A DNA stretch of 11,065 nucleotides from Bacteroidales bacterium (GCA_023228725.1 JALOAQ010000095.1:1-11065); one strand, 5' to 3'; shown: positions 1-7,416, numbered from the stretch's first letter. The notes: generated by a model from the sequence alone, not told the origin. Program-made: numbers and translations.

Positions 1-2631
1 TCTAATTTTATTTTTGCCCAACAAGATTGTTCAAATCCACACATGATCACTACAATCCCTTTTTCAGCTACTGGACTAAGTACAGTAGGTATGGGGAATC
101 TTTTTGATGCTAACGATTTGTGTGGCTCTAATGCTATGGTAAATGAAGAGTATATTTTTCAATTTACGCCAGAAACCGATATGCAAATAAATATTGCACT
201 AACTAACACACAAGTTATAACATCAAGTTTACCTATTGCTAGTGCAAATATTGGTTTATTTTTAACTGACAAATGTCCTGACGAAGCTGCAGGAAATTGT
301 ATAGCATTTGTTGATAATGCTTCAAGCAATCCTGCAATTAATAATATTAATGTGAACCAAGGACAAACTTATTTTATTATAGTTAGTTCTGCTGATATGC
401 TTTTTCTTGGTAGCACTAATGTTAATTTCGATATAAATATAACAAGGAATTTAGCTTATGATTTAGAATTAAAATCTATTTCCTTGCCAGGAAGTGCTTG
501 CGATTTAGGCGAAGAACAAATCTTCTGCCTAATAAAAAACAGAGGTGAATTTGATGTTACAGAATTTGAATTAGTATATTATGTTAATGGAGGATCGCCA
601 GTTTTTGAAAATTACTCCGGCTTAATAAGTCCGGATTCTGAAATAACTTATGAGTTTGAAAATTTAATTTCATTTTCTGATTTTGGAGAATATAATATTG
701 AAATTACTATAAATTATGGTTTAGATGAATATATAGGCAATAATACTCTAAGTGCTTCAACATATTTTTTACCAACTTATAATACTTTTCCACTAATTGA
801 AGATTTTGAAGATAATTTTGGCTTTTGGTCAAGTGGAGGAACATCTTCAAGTTGGGTTTATGGCAATCCTTCGGCTTCAACAGAAAATCCTGTTATAAAC
901 TCAGCAGCTTCGGGTGATTTTTGTTGGGTAACAAATTTGAATGGAAATGCAAACACAAGCGAAAACTCATATATAGAAAGTCCTTGTTATGATTTGTCAG
1001 GATTATTTCAACCTAGATTAGAGCTAAAATATTGGGCAGATTTTTCTTTATATGGAAATTCTGCAAAAATAAAAGCATCTGTTGATGGAGGTGAAACTTG
1101 GAATTTAACAATTGCTGAATTAAGCTCTACAGATACTTGGAAAAATCTTGTTGTTTCTATGCCTGATTTAATTGATGAAACAAATGTTAGATTTAGAATT
1201 ACTTTTGAAGGTGGCTATTTAGTTGCTAACGGCTTAGCTATTGATGATTTTACTATAAAAGAATCTGTTTTAAAAGATGTTGGTGTTAGCAATATTATTA
1301 CTCCAAACACTGGTTGCGGACTTACTGATATTGAAACCGTAAGAATTGAAGTTAAAAATTATGGAGTCCAAACTGCAAATAATATTCCTGTGAATTATTC
1401 TATTGATGGAGGCGAAACTTGGTTAGCAAGCGATGAAGTTATAGCCTCTATTGTTGCTGGTGGAGCTGTTCAACATTTTTTTAATATTACTGGAGATTTT
1501 AGCGAAATTGGAATATATGAAATTATTGCTAAAACAAATCTTGAAGGAGACGAAGACATAGAAAACGACAGTTTTACAAAAATAGTTTTAAAACAAAACA
1601 CAATACTTGTTGAAAACTCTTATTCAGAATCTTTTGAAGACGGAGACGGAGGCTGGATGGCTTATGGAACAAATTCTAGTTTAGAATTAGCAGAACCTAA
1701 TTATACTATTATAAATCATGCAGGAGACGGTGATTATGCTTGGGTTACAAATGCAACAGGGCCTCATAATCAAAGTGAAGTTTCATATTTAGAATCTCCA
1801 TGCTTTGATTTAAGCGATATGGTAAACCCAAAATTTAAAGCAATGGTTCAATACGAAACAACGCCTTTAATGTCAAACTTTTTAGTTGAATATTCTTTTG
1901 ATGGAATGGCTTGGGATACTGTAAGAGCAGGAAGCATTTCTAACGGTTGGTATGGCGAAGATTTATTAAGTTTTGGAACCTGGGGAGGCTCATCAGAAGG
2001 TTGGCAAGAGGTTTCTACAGAAATTGGTTTTATGGCAGGACAATCAAGTGTAAAATTCCGCTTTGTTTTTGATACAGGACTTATTTCTTTCCCAATAGGA
2101 GACGAAGAAACAGAAGGAGTTGCAATTGATTTTGTTAGAATAGAAGACTGCGATATATTACCTGAAGCACAGTTTTCTTTCACAACTAACCAGTTACAAG
2201 CTAATTTTACTGACGAATCAACAAATGCGGCTTCTTGGACTTGGGATTTTGGAGATAACGAATTTTTACCATCTACATCTAACGAGCAAAACCCAAGCTT
2301 TACATATAATCAAGAAGGGCAGTATTATGTAACTTTAATCGTAACAAATATGTGTGGCTCATCAATTGCCGGAGAATGGGTTAATGTTAGTACTACTGGT
2401 ATAAATAATGATATTGATAATCAAATTAAAATTTATCCAAACCCAACAAATAAATTTATAAATATTGATAATATTCAAAATTCGGAAATAAACATTTATG
2501 ATATTAACGGAAAATTAATATACAAGCAGTTTATAAACGAAAATAAACTTGTTTTAGATATAAAAGACTGGGCAAATGGAATTTATTTTATAAAAACTCA
2601 AAGCGATACAAAATCATTTATTAAAAAATAA
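1..2631 (+). CDS. T9SS type A sorting-domain protein, secreted multidomain surface protein (5' partial)
   Basis: The frame is open from the first base, so the start lies upstream. The visible N-terminus (SNFIFAQQDC) looks like the end of a signal peptide cleaved after FA; the ATG at 43 is therefore internal. Visible residues 8-145 resemble a PPC-like beta domain (CPDEAAGNC, then a GQTYFIIVS strand). Two tandem modules follow, each an Ig/CARDB-like domain (about 153-255 and 423-533) plus a MAM or choice-of-anchor-like jelly roll (about 262-422 and 540-718). The modules share WVTN and ESPC[YF]DLS motifs. A PKD domain (720-798, WTWDFGD) precedes the T9SS sorting domain (809-876, KIYPNPTNKFIN, ending SFIKK). 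By family knowledge such proteins cross the outer membrane by T9SS and are anchored or released with removal of the C-terminal domain. No catalytic domain is visible, so adhesion or glycan binding is likely but unproven. Confidence 0.9.
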   Translation, partial: SNFIFAQQDCSNPHMITTIPFSATGLSTVGMGNLFDANDLCGSNAMVNEEYIFQFTPETDMQINIALTNTQVITSSLPIASANIGLFLTDKCPDEAAGNCIAFVDNASSNPAINNINVNQGQTYFIIVSSADMLFLGSTNVNFDINITRNLAYDLELKSISLPGSACDLGEEQIFCLIKNRGEFDVTEFELVYYVNGGSPVFENYSGLISPDSEITYEFENLISFSDFGEYNIEITINYGLDEYIGNNTLSASTYFLPTYNTFPLIEDFEDNFGFWSSGGTSSSWVYGNPSASTENPVINSAASGDFCWVTNLNGNANTSENSYIESPCYDLSGLFQPRLELKYWADFSLYGNSAKIKASVDGGETWNLTIAELSSTDTWKNLVVSMPDLIDETNVRFRITFEGGYLVANGLAIDDFTIKESVLKDVGVSNIITPNTGCGLTDIETVRIEVKNYGVQTANNIPVNYSIDGGETWLASDEVIASIVAGGAVQHFFNITGDFSEIGIYEIIAKTNLEGDEDIENDSFTKIVLKQNTILVENSYSESFEDGDGGWMAYGTNSSLELAEPNYTIINHAGDGDYAWVTNATGPHNQSEVSYLESPCFDLSDMVNPKFKAMVQYETTPLMSNFLVEYSFDGMAWDTVRAGSISNGWYGEDLLSFGTWGGSSEGWQEVSTEIGFMAGQSSVKFRFVFDTGLISFPIGDEETEGVAIDFVRIEDCDILPEAQFSFTTNQLQANFTDESTNAASWTWDFGDNEFLPSTSNEQNPSFTYNQEGQYYVTLIVTNMCGSSIAGEWVNVSTTGINNDIDNQIKIYPNPTNKFINIDNIQNSEINIYDINGKLIYKQFINENKLVLDIKDWANGIYFIKTQSDTKSFIKK

Positions 2632-2632
2632 G

Positions 2633-2667
2633 AAAAAAGGCTGCTAAAAATTAGCAGCCTTTTTTTT
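2633..2667. terminator. Bidirectional intrinsic terminator between convergent genes
   Basis: A perfect 9-bp stem (GGCTGCTAA at 2639-2647, TTAGCAGCC at 2651-2659) with an AAA loop is flanked by six A on the left and eight T on the right. It therefore reads as hairpin plus U-tract on both strands. It lies 1 bp after the stop of the T9SS gene and 9 bp past the stop of the OsmC-like gene, so it most likely ends both transcripts. Confidence 0.9.
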
Positions 2668-2676
2668 AAGATTTAA

Positions 2677-3117
2677 TTACTTCTTTTTACAAGTAATTTT
2701 TACGGGAGTAGGATTTTGTAAGTTATCGCTTACCGGACATCTATCTTCAATTGCTTCTAACCATTTTGCCAAAGTTGACTCGTCAGCATCTGTATCGGCT
2801 TTTAAACTTACTTCAATTTGTTTGTAACCGGCACGATCTTCATAAGATTGTCCAAATAATCTTGCAGGATTTAAATCGCCACAAATATCAATTTCTAACC
2901 CTCTTAACTCAAATTTCATTTCTTGAGCTATTACATGAGCCATAACATTTATACAACCTGCAAAAGCAGCTAAGACATACTCAACTGGATTTGCACCTTC
3001 ATCACTTCCACCTAAATTTTCAGGTTCATCAACAATAAGCTCAAAATTTCTTGCTTTTACAATTGTTTTCGCAGGACTTGCACTTTTTGCTTTAATCCTA
3101 AATTTCATATCTGCCAT
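2677..3117 (-). CDS. OsmC/Ohr family protein (peroxide/thiol stress)
   Basis: A 146-residue protein of normal OsmC-family length. It carries the two conserved redox cysteines in typical context: Cys55 in AAFAGCIN, at the start of the long central helix, and Cys127 in EDRCPVSDNL. The upstream GGSDEGANPVEYVLAA segment (36-51) is also typical. By family knowledge these homodimers are cytosolic and reduce organic or hydrogen peroxides using the Cys pair, with dihydrolipoyl or other thiols as reductant. The subfamily (Ohr, OsmC or YhfA-like) cannot be fixed from sequence alone; the short length without an N-terminal extension suggests an OsmC/YhfA-like member. The first ATG is used; a second one at codon 4 is possible. 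It is divergent from a CRP/FNR-type regulator and convergent with the T9SS gene. Confidence 0.88.
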   Translation of the reverse strand: MADMKFRIKAKSASPAKTIVKARNFELIVDEPENLGGSDEGANPVEYVLAAFAGCINVMAHVIAQEMKFELRGLEIDICGDLNPARLFGQSYEDRAGYKQIEVSLKADTDADESTLAKWLEAIEDRCPVSDNLQNPTPVKITCKKK

Positions 3118-3156
3118 AGTATTTTAATTTAAAAGTTTATAATAATTTAATTGTTG

Positions 3157-3164
3157 CAAATATA
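3157..3164 (-). promoter_or_regulatory. Putative -7 element of the OsmC-like gene promoter
   Basis: On the minus strand this reads TATATTTG, an exact match to the Bacteroidota TAnnTTTG element, 39 bp upstream of the ATG. No convincing TTTG is seen at the expected -33 distance, so the gene may need an activator. The divergent regulator is an obvious candidate, but this is inference. Confidence 0.5.
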
Positions 3165-3230
3165 GTATTAGGCTACCACATTACCTAATTAAAAACATAT
3201 TAATATTATATGAACAAATATGTAATTTTA

Positions 3231-3262
3231 CTTGTTTTAATACTTAGTTTTACATAAATTTA
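3231..3262 (+). promoter_or_regulatory. Putative promoter of the CRP/FNR-type gene
   Basis: CTTG (3231-3234), 20 bp, then TAAATTTA (3255-3262) matches the Bacteroidota -33/-7 pattern with one mismatch in the -7 box. The predicted start of transcription would lie only a few bases before the ATG at 3275, implying a very short leader. Confidence 0.4.
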
Positions 3263-3274
3263 GATTATTACTAT

Positions 3275-3934
3275 ATGCAAGATAAAAACACATTTTCTTG
3301 GGCTACAAAACTTACAGATTCTGAATTTTCGGAATTAATAGAAAGTTCTAGTTTAATTAGTTATAACAAAAACGAGACTATTATAAAACAGGGAAGCTTA
3401 GCGAGTCAAATTTTAGTTTTAGAAGAAGGTTTTGTTAAACTAAACCTTGAAATTAAAGGAAAAGATTCCACATTTGGTTTTAGCGTTAATGGTGATTTTA
3501 TTGGCTTAATGTGTTCTTTTGTAATAAAGAAATTAGATTTTTCTGCCATTGCCGTAACTACTTCAAAAGTTAGAATTTTTGATAGAAATATTTTCGAAAA
3601 ACTAATAAAAGAAAATGGCGAATTTGCATTAGATTTAATTAGTACTATGTCAGAAATGACAAACTCTGCAATTCACAATTTGTTAATAATTAATCATAGA
3701 AATGTTAATGGTGCTTTAGCTTTATTATTATTGCGTTTACATAAATTATTTAATTCAAAAAACTTCAGTCTGCCTTTTACTCGCGAAGAGATGGCAAGGT
3801 CATTAGCATATTCAAAAGAAAGCATAATAAATACTTTATCTGATTTTCAAAAAGATGAAATTATAAAAGTTAGTGGAAAAAATATTAGCATTTTAAAATT
3901 AGAGAGCTTAAAACTAATAGCGGAAAATGGTTAA
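3275..3934 (+). CDS. CRP/FNR-family transcriptional regulator
   Basis: A 219-residue protein with the full two-domain layout. Residues about 20-125 are a cyclic-nucleotide-binding-type beta roll (IIKQGSLASQILVLEEGFVK), followed by a dimerisation helix to about 160 and a C-terminal winged helix (about 168-207, FTREEMARSLAYSKESIINTL). The cAMP-pocket Arg-Ser-Ala is replaced: after GDFIGL the equivalent reads FSA (89-91), so canonical cAMP binding is unlikely. There is a single Cys (Cys80), so no FNR-type [4Fe-4S] cluster. In the recognition helix the SRExxxR pattern of CRP becomes SKESIIN, with Glu182 kept and the second Arg changed to Asn. It is probably a sensor of unknown ligand acting on its own promoter and the divergent OsmC-like gene, which is inferred from arrangement only. 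Confidence 0.85.
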   Translation: MQDKNTFSWATKLTDSEFSELIESSSLISYNKNETIIKQGSLASQILVLEEGFVKLNLEIKGKDSTFGFSVNGDFIGLMCSFVIKKLDFSAIAVTTSKVRIFDRNIFEKLIKENGEFALDLISTMSEMTNSAIHNLLIINHRNVNGALALLLLRLHKLFNSKNFSLPFTREEMARSLAYSKESIINTLSDFQKDEIIKVSGKNISILKLESLKLIAENG

Positions 3935-3955
3935 TGGAAAGTTGAAAGTTTCTCT

Positions 3956-4000
3956 GTTGGCTCGCAGGCTCGCCAACTTCGAAACAACTATTTAGTTGTT
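3956..4000. repeat. Two small hairpins after the CRP/FNR-type gene
   Basis: GTTGGC (3956-3961) pairs with GCCAAC (3972-3977), and inside lies a 7-bp direct repeat, GGCTCGC. Then AACAACTA (3983-3990) pairs with TAGTTGTT (3993-4000) around a 2-base centre. Neither has a long T run, so a terminator role for the convergent genes is only possible. Confidence 0.45.
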
Positions 4001-4048
4001 AGTATTTAGTATTTAGTTGTTAGTGGGCGAAATGCGAGAAGCACTTTC
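3990..4048. repeat. Dispersed intergenic repeat, copy 1 (28-bp core identical to 7084-7111)
   Basis: A TTAGT-rich prefix (repeated TATTTAGT and TTGTTAGT) leads into a 28-bp core at 4021-4048 that begins TAGTGGGCGA and ends AGCACTTTC. The same 28 bases occur without mismatch at 7084-7111, in the same orientation and again after a TTAG-rich prefix. In an AT-rich genome a chance 28-base match 3 kb apart is not credible, so this is a repeat family. No protein-like frame covers it. Confidence 0.85.
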
Positions 4049-4101
4049 GACTTTACAGACTTTCGACTTTATAGACTTTCGACTCTATAGACTTTCAACT
4101 G
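4043..4101. repeat. 16-bp tandem repeat, about 3.7 copies
   Basis: Units at 4043-4058, 4059-4074 and 4075-4090 follow ACTTTCGACTTTATAG with one or two changes each. A partial unit at 4091-4101 ends 1 bp before the stop codon of the vWA gene. The array overlaps the last bases of the dispersed repeat core. There are no spacers, so it is not a CRISPR. On the minus strand it would be transcribed as the 3' trailer of the fabG operon. Confidence 0.88.
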
Positions 4102-4102
4102 T

Positions 4103-6181
4103 TTAATATCCACCCCAAAATTTTCTTAAAATCCACTCAAGAGCGGCGAATAAAAGAATTACAAAGAACAATAAATATAAGTCTGTGAAATTATGTAGTT
4201 TTTCATTTTTATAAGCAATATCTCCAATATTTTGATTAGCTTCAATTTCTTTGCTAATTTCTCTCATTTCATTAGGGTAAAACACTTTTGCGTTTGTTTT
4301 TTCGGCTAATTGGAATAAAACTTGATGGTTTGCCTTTGTTATTAAAGATTCAATATTTATGCTTTTTACTAAAAATTGCCCTGAATATTCATAATTTTTA
4401 TTATCAAATTTTGTTTTCACCAAAAAGCTATATCTTCCTACTTCTAATCTTCCCATATCAAGCCTGTAAGAGTTTCCAAAATTTAAAAACGAATAATAAA
4501 ACTCCTTATTTTCTTCATTTTTTAAAACCAAAGAAATATCTAAATTAGGCACTAAGTCAAATGTTTCATTATAAAATGCAACATTTACTATTACCGGTTC
4601 ATTTTCGTTGTAAACTTGCTTAAATTCAAGGTTTAACTTATCCTTAATTTTTTTTACCAATAAATATTGAACAGTTTTATTTATAAAAGAATTAAAAGAA
4701 TCATGATCTGAATTATGCTTAAAATCATCAAGCCTCCATTTCCAAATACCTTCTCCACAAATTATTCCATTTTTAGAGTTTAAATTATCTATAAATACAA
4801 TTAAAGGTTTAGAAGTTTTTATCCCATTTATAGCTTGGTGTAAAAGTATTTTAGCTTCATTTTCAAAATTATAATCAGCAAAATTCACTTTTAAAGGAGA
4901 TAAATATTTAAAAAAACTTTGGTCAACTCCAATATCAAAAGCAAGAAAGTTTGAATTTAAAATTCCACTAGCATCGTCAAAATTATTTGAATTTGACACT
5001 ATTTTCATACCTGTTTCAATAGAATTAAAAGCTTGAATTGAAGTATTGACACCAATAATGTATAAACTTGGGATAGAATTTTGTTTAATTTCTGCAAAAA
5101 CCTTTGTTGCAGCAAATTGCGAAGATGGTAATTGATGTAAAATTACTAAATCATAATTTTTAACACTTTCGTTAAAATCATAAATATATTTTATTTCTAG
5201 TTCAAAATCAGGATTATCTTTAAGAGCATATTTTATAGCTCCTATATCAGGATGTGGAGAATTTGCCAACAATAAAACTTTATTTCTATTATCAACAATA
5301 TTTATAATAAAATCAGCAAAATTATTTTCATAACTAATTTCGTCTTTTAATTTTTTTAACTCAACAGAATATTGTTGAGCACCGATTTTATCAGCGTGAA
5401 GCTCAATATCAATTTGTTTTTGGCTTGCATTTTCAGGCAATTCAAAATTTGATTGATAAACTATTTTCTCATCTCGTCTAATAATAATTTCACTTTCTTT
5501 TTCGCTACATTTTTCAGCAGAAACAAGCAATCTTACAGGGAATTTATTTCCTAAAAAGGCTATATGATTGTGCATTATATCTTTCAATATTAAATCTTTT
5601 TGAGAAATAGTATCTCCCATAGCAATTGAATAAACTGGAAAGTTTATATTATCAAGATAAATAGGATTTTCTCCGCTATTATAAATTCCATCTGTTGCAA
5701 TCAACACAGCACCCAAATTCATTCCTGCGTAACTAGAAATAATTTCAGGAAAAATGCTTGAAATATTTGTAAGCTGACCTTGATAATTTAATACGCTATC
5801 AGTGTTTATAGCTTCGTCAAATTGCATATAGCGTAAATCAAATTTATTTTTTAAATCATCAAATAAATTATTCAGCTCTGTTTTATATTGATTTTGATAA
5901 TAAGTGGAATCTTTATTTAATAAAATCGAAGCAGAATTATCTTGCACAAAAACTAATATTGGCTTTTGCACAAGTATTCCCGAAGTTTTAAAAATTGGGT
6001 TTAAAATTAATAATAAAATTATTAATACAAAAACAAACCTTAAACTTGCCATTAAAATCTTTTTCCACTTATCAAGTTCTTTATAAAGCCTGTCTTTATA
6101 ATATAATAAAAAAGAAGTAGCCGCCGCAATTGCAACAGCTACTAAGATTAAATATTTAGGATATTCAAAATAAATTTGCAC
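4103..6181 (-). CDS. Membrane-anchored vWA-domain protein with glutamine-amidotransferase-like segment
   Basis: I choose the GTG at 6181 (692 residues, MQIYFEYPKYLIL). It sits 8 bp after the fabG stop and gives an N-terminus starting just before the first membrane helix; an upstream TTG at 6211 would overlap fabG and looks artificial. Helices are at about 9-27, 43-61 and 667-685. A vWA domain follows helix 2 with a MIDAS-like DNSAS (81-85) and ATDG (162-165). A beta-rich region precedes a segment like class I amidotransferases (KVLLLANSPHPD at 301-312, YDLVILHQLP at 343-352) without an obvious catalytic Cys-His set, then another beta domain and the C-terminal helix. Such proteins are common in Bacteroidota and usually annotated only as vWA or hypothetical. 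The vWA domain is probably periplasmic. Function unknown; a metal-dependent scaffold is inferred. Confidence 0.85.
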   Translation of the reverse strand: MQIYFEYPKYLILVAVAIAAATSFLLYYKDRLYKELDKWKKILMASLRFVFVLIILLLILNPIFKTSGILVQKPILVFVQDNSASILLNKDSTYYQNQYKTELNNLFDDLKNKFDLRYMQFDEAINTDSVLNYQGQLTNISSIFPEIISSYAGMNLGAVLIATDGIYNSGENPIYLDNINFPVYSIAMGDTISQKDLILKDIMHNHIAFLGNKFPVRLLVSAEKCSEKESEIIIRRDEKIVYQSNFELPENASQKQIDIELHADKIGAQQYSVELKKLKDEISYENNFADFIINIVDNRNKVLLLANSPHPDIGAIKYALKDNPDFELEIKYIYDFNESVKNYDLVILHQLPSSQFAATKVFAEIKQNSIPSLYIIGVNTSIQAFNSIETGMKIVSNSNNFDDASGILNSNFLAFDIGVDQSFFKYLSPLKVNFADYNFENEAKILLHQAINGIKTSKPLIVFIDNLNSKNGIICGEGIWKWRLDDFKHNSDHDSFNSFINKTVQYLLVKKIKDKLNLEFKQVYNENEPVIVNVAFYNETFDLVPNLDISLVLKNEENKEFYYSFLNFGNSYRLDMGRLEVGRYSFLVKTKFDNKNYEYSGQFLVKSINIESLITKANHQVLFQLAEKTNAKVFYPNEMREISKEIEANQNIGDIAYKNEKLHNFTDLYLLFFVILLFAALEWILRKFWGGY

Positions 6182-6189
6182 TATAAAAA

Positions 6190-6936
6190 TTATGTTAACA
6201 TTGCTCCACAAACGTTAATTACTTGTCCTGAAATATATGAGGACATATCAGAGCCTAGAAAAACTACTAGATTTGCAACATCTTCGGCTTGTCCGGCACG
6301 TCTTAAAGGAATTTTTTCAGTCCAAGCTTGACGAGCTTCTTCTGGAATTGCTTTTGTCATTTCAGTTTCAATAAATCCTGGAGCAATAGCATTAGCTCTA
6401 ATATTACGAGGGCCTAACTCCTGTGCAATAGATTTTGTAAAACCAATAAGTCCGGCTTTAGAAGCAGAATAGTTTGATTGTCCTGCATTTCCTGAAACAC
6501 CAACTACAGAGCTCATATTTATAATTGAACCACTGCGTTGCTTTAACATAGTTCTTTGAACTGCTTTAGTTAAATTGTAAACAGATTTTAGATTTACATT
6601 TATCACTAAATCCCATTGTTCTTCGCTCATTCTCATCAATAAAGCATCTCTAGTAATACCTGCATTATTAACTAAAACATCTATTCTTTCAAAATCAGCC
6701 ACAACTTCTTCAACAGTTTTTTCAGTAGAACTAAAATCAGCAGCATTTGAAACATATCCTTTTGCTTTTACACCAAAGGAGGCTAATTCTTTTTCTAAAC
6801 TTGTAAAATTATCATCAGCATTCATATCTGTAAATGCAATATTAGCTCCGGCTTGAGCACATGAAAGAGCAATAGCTCTACCTATTCCGCGTGCAGCTCC
6901 GGTGATTAATACAACTTTTCCGTCTAATAATTTCAT
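6190..6936 (-). CDS. fabG: 3-oxoacyl-[acyl-carrier-protein] reductase
   Basis: A 248-residue classical short-chain dehydrogenase of normal FabG length. The Rossmann cofactor motif TGAARGIG is at 12-19, NNAG at 90-93, and the catalytic residues Asn115 (NVNLKSVY), Ser143 (MSSVVG), Tyr156 and Lys160 (YSASKAG) are in place. The LVNNAGITRDALLMRM and IAPGFIETEMT segments are characteristic of FabG. By family knowledge it reduces 3-oxoacyl-ACP to 3-hydroxyacyl-ACP with NADPH in the cytosolic type II fatty-acid cycle. It is the first gene of a two-gene minus-strand unit, with the vWA gene beginning 8 bp after its stop. The start ATG at 6936 follows a good promoter. A different SDR role cannot be fully excluded since no other fab genes are adjacent. 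Confidence 0.92.
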   Translation of the reverse strand: MKLLDGKVVLITGAARGIGRAIALSCAQAGANIAFTDMNADDNFTSLEKELASFGVKAKGYVSNAADFSSTEKTVEEVVADFERIDVLVNNAGITRDALLMRMSEEQWDLVINVNLKSVYNLTKAVQRTMLKQRSGSIINMSSVVGVSGNAGQSNYSASKAGLIGFTKSIAQELGPRNIRANAIAPGFIETEMTKAIPEEARQAWTEKIPLRRAGQAEDVANLVVFLGSDMSSYISGQVINVCGAMLT

Positions 6937-6958
6937 ATTTTCTAAATTTTAATTTCTG

Positions 6959-6989
6959 CAAAATTACAATAATATAAATTAAGAACAAT
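6959..6989 (-). promoter_or_regulatory. Promoter of the fabG-vWA operon
   Basis: On the minus strand ATTG (6989-6986), 19 bp, then TAATTTTG (6966-6959) fits the Bacteroidota TTTG / TAnnTTTG pattern with correct spacing. It lies 22 bp upstream of the fabG ATG. Confidence 0.6.
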
Positions 6990-7044
6990 AAAAAATTAGA
7001 AATCATAAGATTTTCTTAATAAATTTTAGTTAAAAGATTGTAAA

Positions 7045-7111
7045 GTGGTTAATATTTAGTGGTTAGTTTTTTGTTGTTAGACATAGTGGGCGAAATGCGA
7101 GAAGCACTTTC
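7045..7111. repeat. Dispersed intergenic repeat, copy 2
   Basis: This has the same plan as 3990-4048: a TTAG-rich prefix (GTGGTTA at 7045-7051 and again at 7059-7065, then TTGTTGTTAG), followed by the 28-bp core at 7084-7111, identical to 4021-4048. After the core the sequence runs into CAACTTTTACCTTTTAACTT, a decayed version of the ACTTTCGACTTT tandem units seen after copy 1. Confidence 0.83.
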
Positions 7112-7137
7112 AACTTTTACCTTTTAACTTCTTTTTT

Positions 7138-7232
7138 GGGCGTAGCGAAAATGAAACTTTATTTAAGAGTTTACGTGGCATCTAGAATGGGGTTTTAGTT
7201 TTACAAGAAAGTGGGGGTTTTGGCGGGATTTT
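7138..7232. repeat. Left ~85-bp direct repeat flanking the BRO-N gene
   Basis: Positions 7148-7232 align without gaps to 8439-8523 with about 12 mismatches in 85 (about 86% identity by hand). The ends are most conserved: AAAATGAAACTTTATTT at the left, and GTGGGGGTTTTGGCGGGATT at the right. A preceding GGGCGTAGCGAAAATG segment is echoed at 7387-7416. The right end runs into a hairpin, TTTTTGC (7229-7235) with GCAAAAA (7244-7250). Confidence 0.82.
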
Positions 7233-7289
7233 TGCTATTTATTGCAAAAATCATGACAAAACAGGCGGAAAAATTCAACCTCACTTCCC

Positions 7290-7307
7290 GACCGATAATT
7301 ATCGGTC
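7290..7307. repeat. Perfect 18-bp palindrome
   Basis: GACCGATAATTATCGGTC is fully self-complementary. On the plus strand it is followed by TTTT but no plus-strand gene leads into it. On the minus strand, downstream of the BRO-N gene, there is no T run. It could be an operator-like dyad, a recombination site or part of a dispersed element. Confidence 0.7.
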
Positions 7308-7386
7308 TTTTCGAGCGAAGCTCTGCTTTGCGAGAAATATCCCCTGCACACAGCAACGCCAATAAAAACTTTTCCCTTCGAGTTTT

Positions 7387-7416
7387 GAGCGAAGCGAAAA
7401 ACAAAACTTTATTTAA
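7387..7416. repeat. Short third copy of the AAACTTTATTTAA-type repeat
   Basis: The stretch GAGCGAAGCGAAAAA, followed by CAAAACTTTATTTAA, parallels 7138-7166 (GGGCGTAGCGAAAATG, then AAACTTTATTTAA) and the start of the right repeat at 8431-8457. It lies between the two 85-bp repeats but lacks their GTGGGGGTTTTGGCGGG half. Confidence 0.6.

Noticed and set aside
43..45. ATG at 43 as the start of the T9SS gene
   Set aside because: The same frame is open back to base 1 and encodes what looks like a signal-peptide end (FAQQDC), so the true start is outside the window.
1848..2183. 111-codon minus-strand frame inside the T9SS gene
   Set aside because: It is antisense to a clear coding region with intact domain motifs and has no protein-like features of its own.
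4043..4101. CRISPR-like array
   Set aside because: The 16-bp units are directly adjacent with no spacers and no cas genes nearby; this is a simple tandem repeat.
6182..6211. TTG at 6211 as start of the vWA protein
   Set aside because: It would overlap the fabG 3' end by 22 bp and add residues before the usual first segment; GTG at 6181 gives an 8-bp gap and a more natural N-terminus.
7290..7307. Intrinsic terminator for the BRO-N gene
   Set aside because: On the minus strand the dyad is followed by GGGAAG rather than a T run and lies about 150 bp past the stop.
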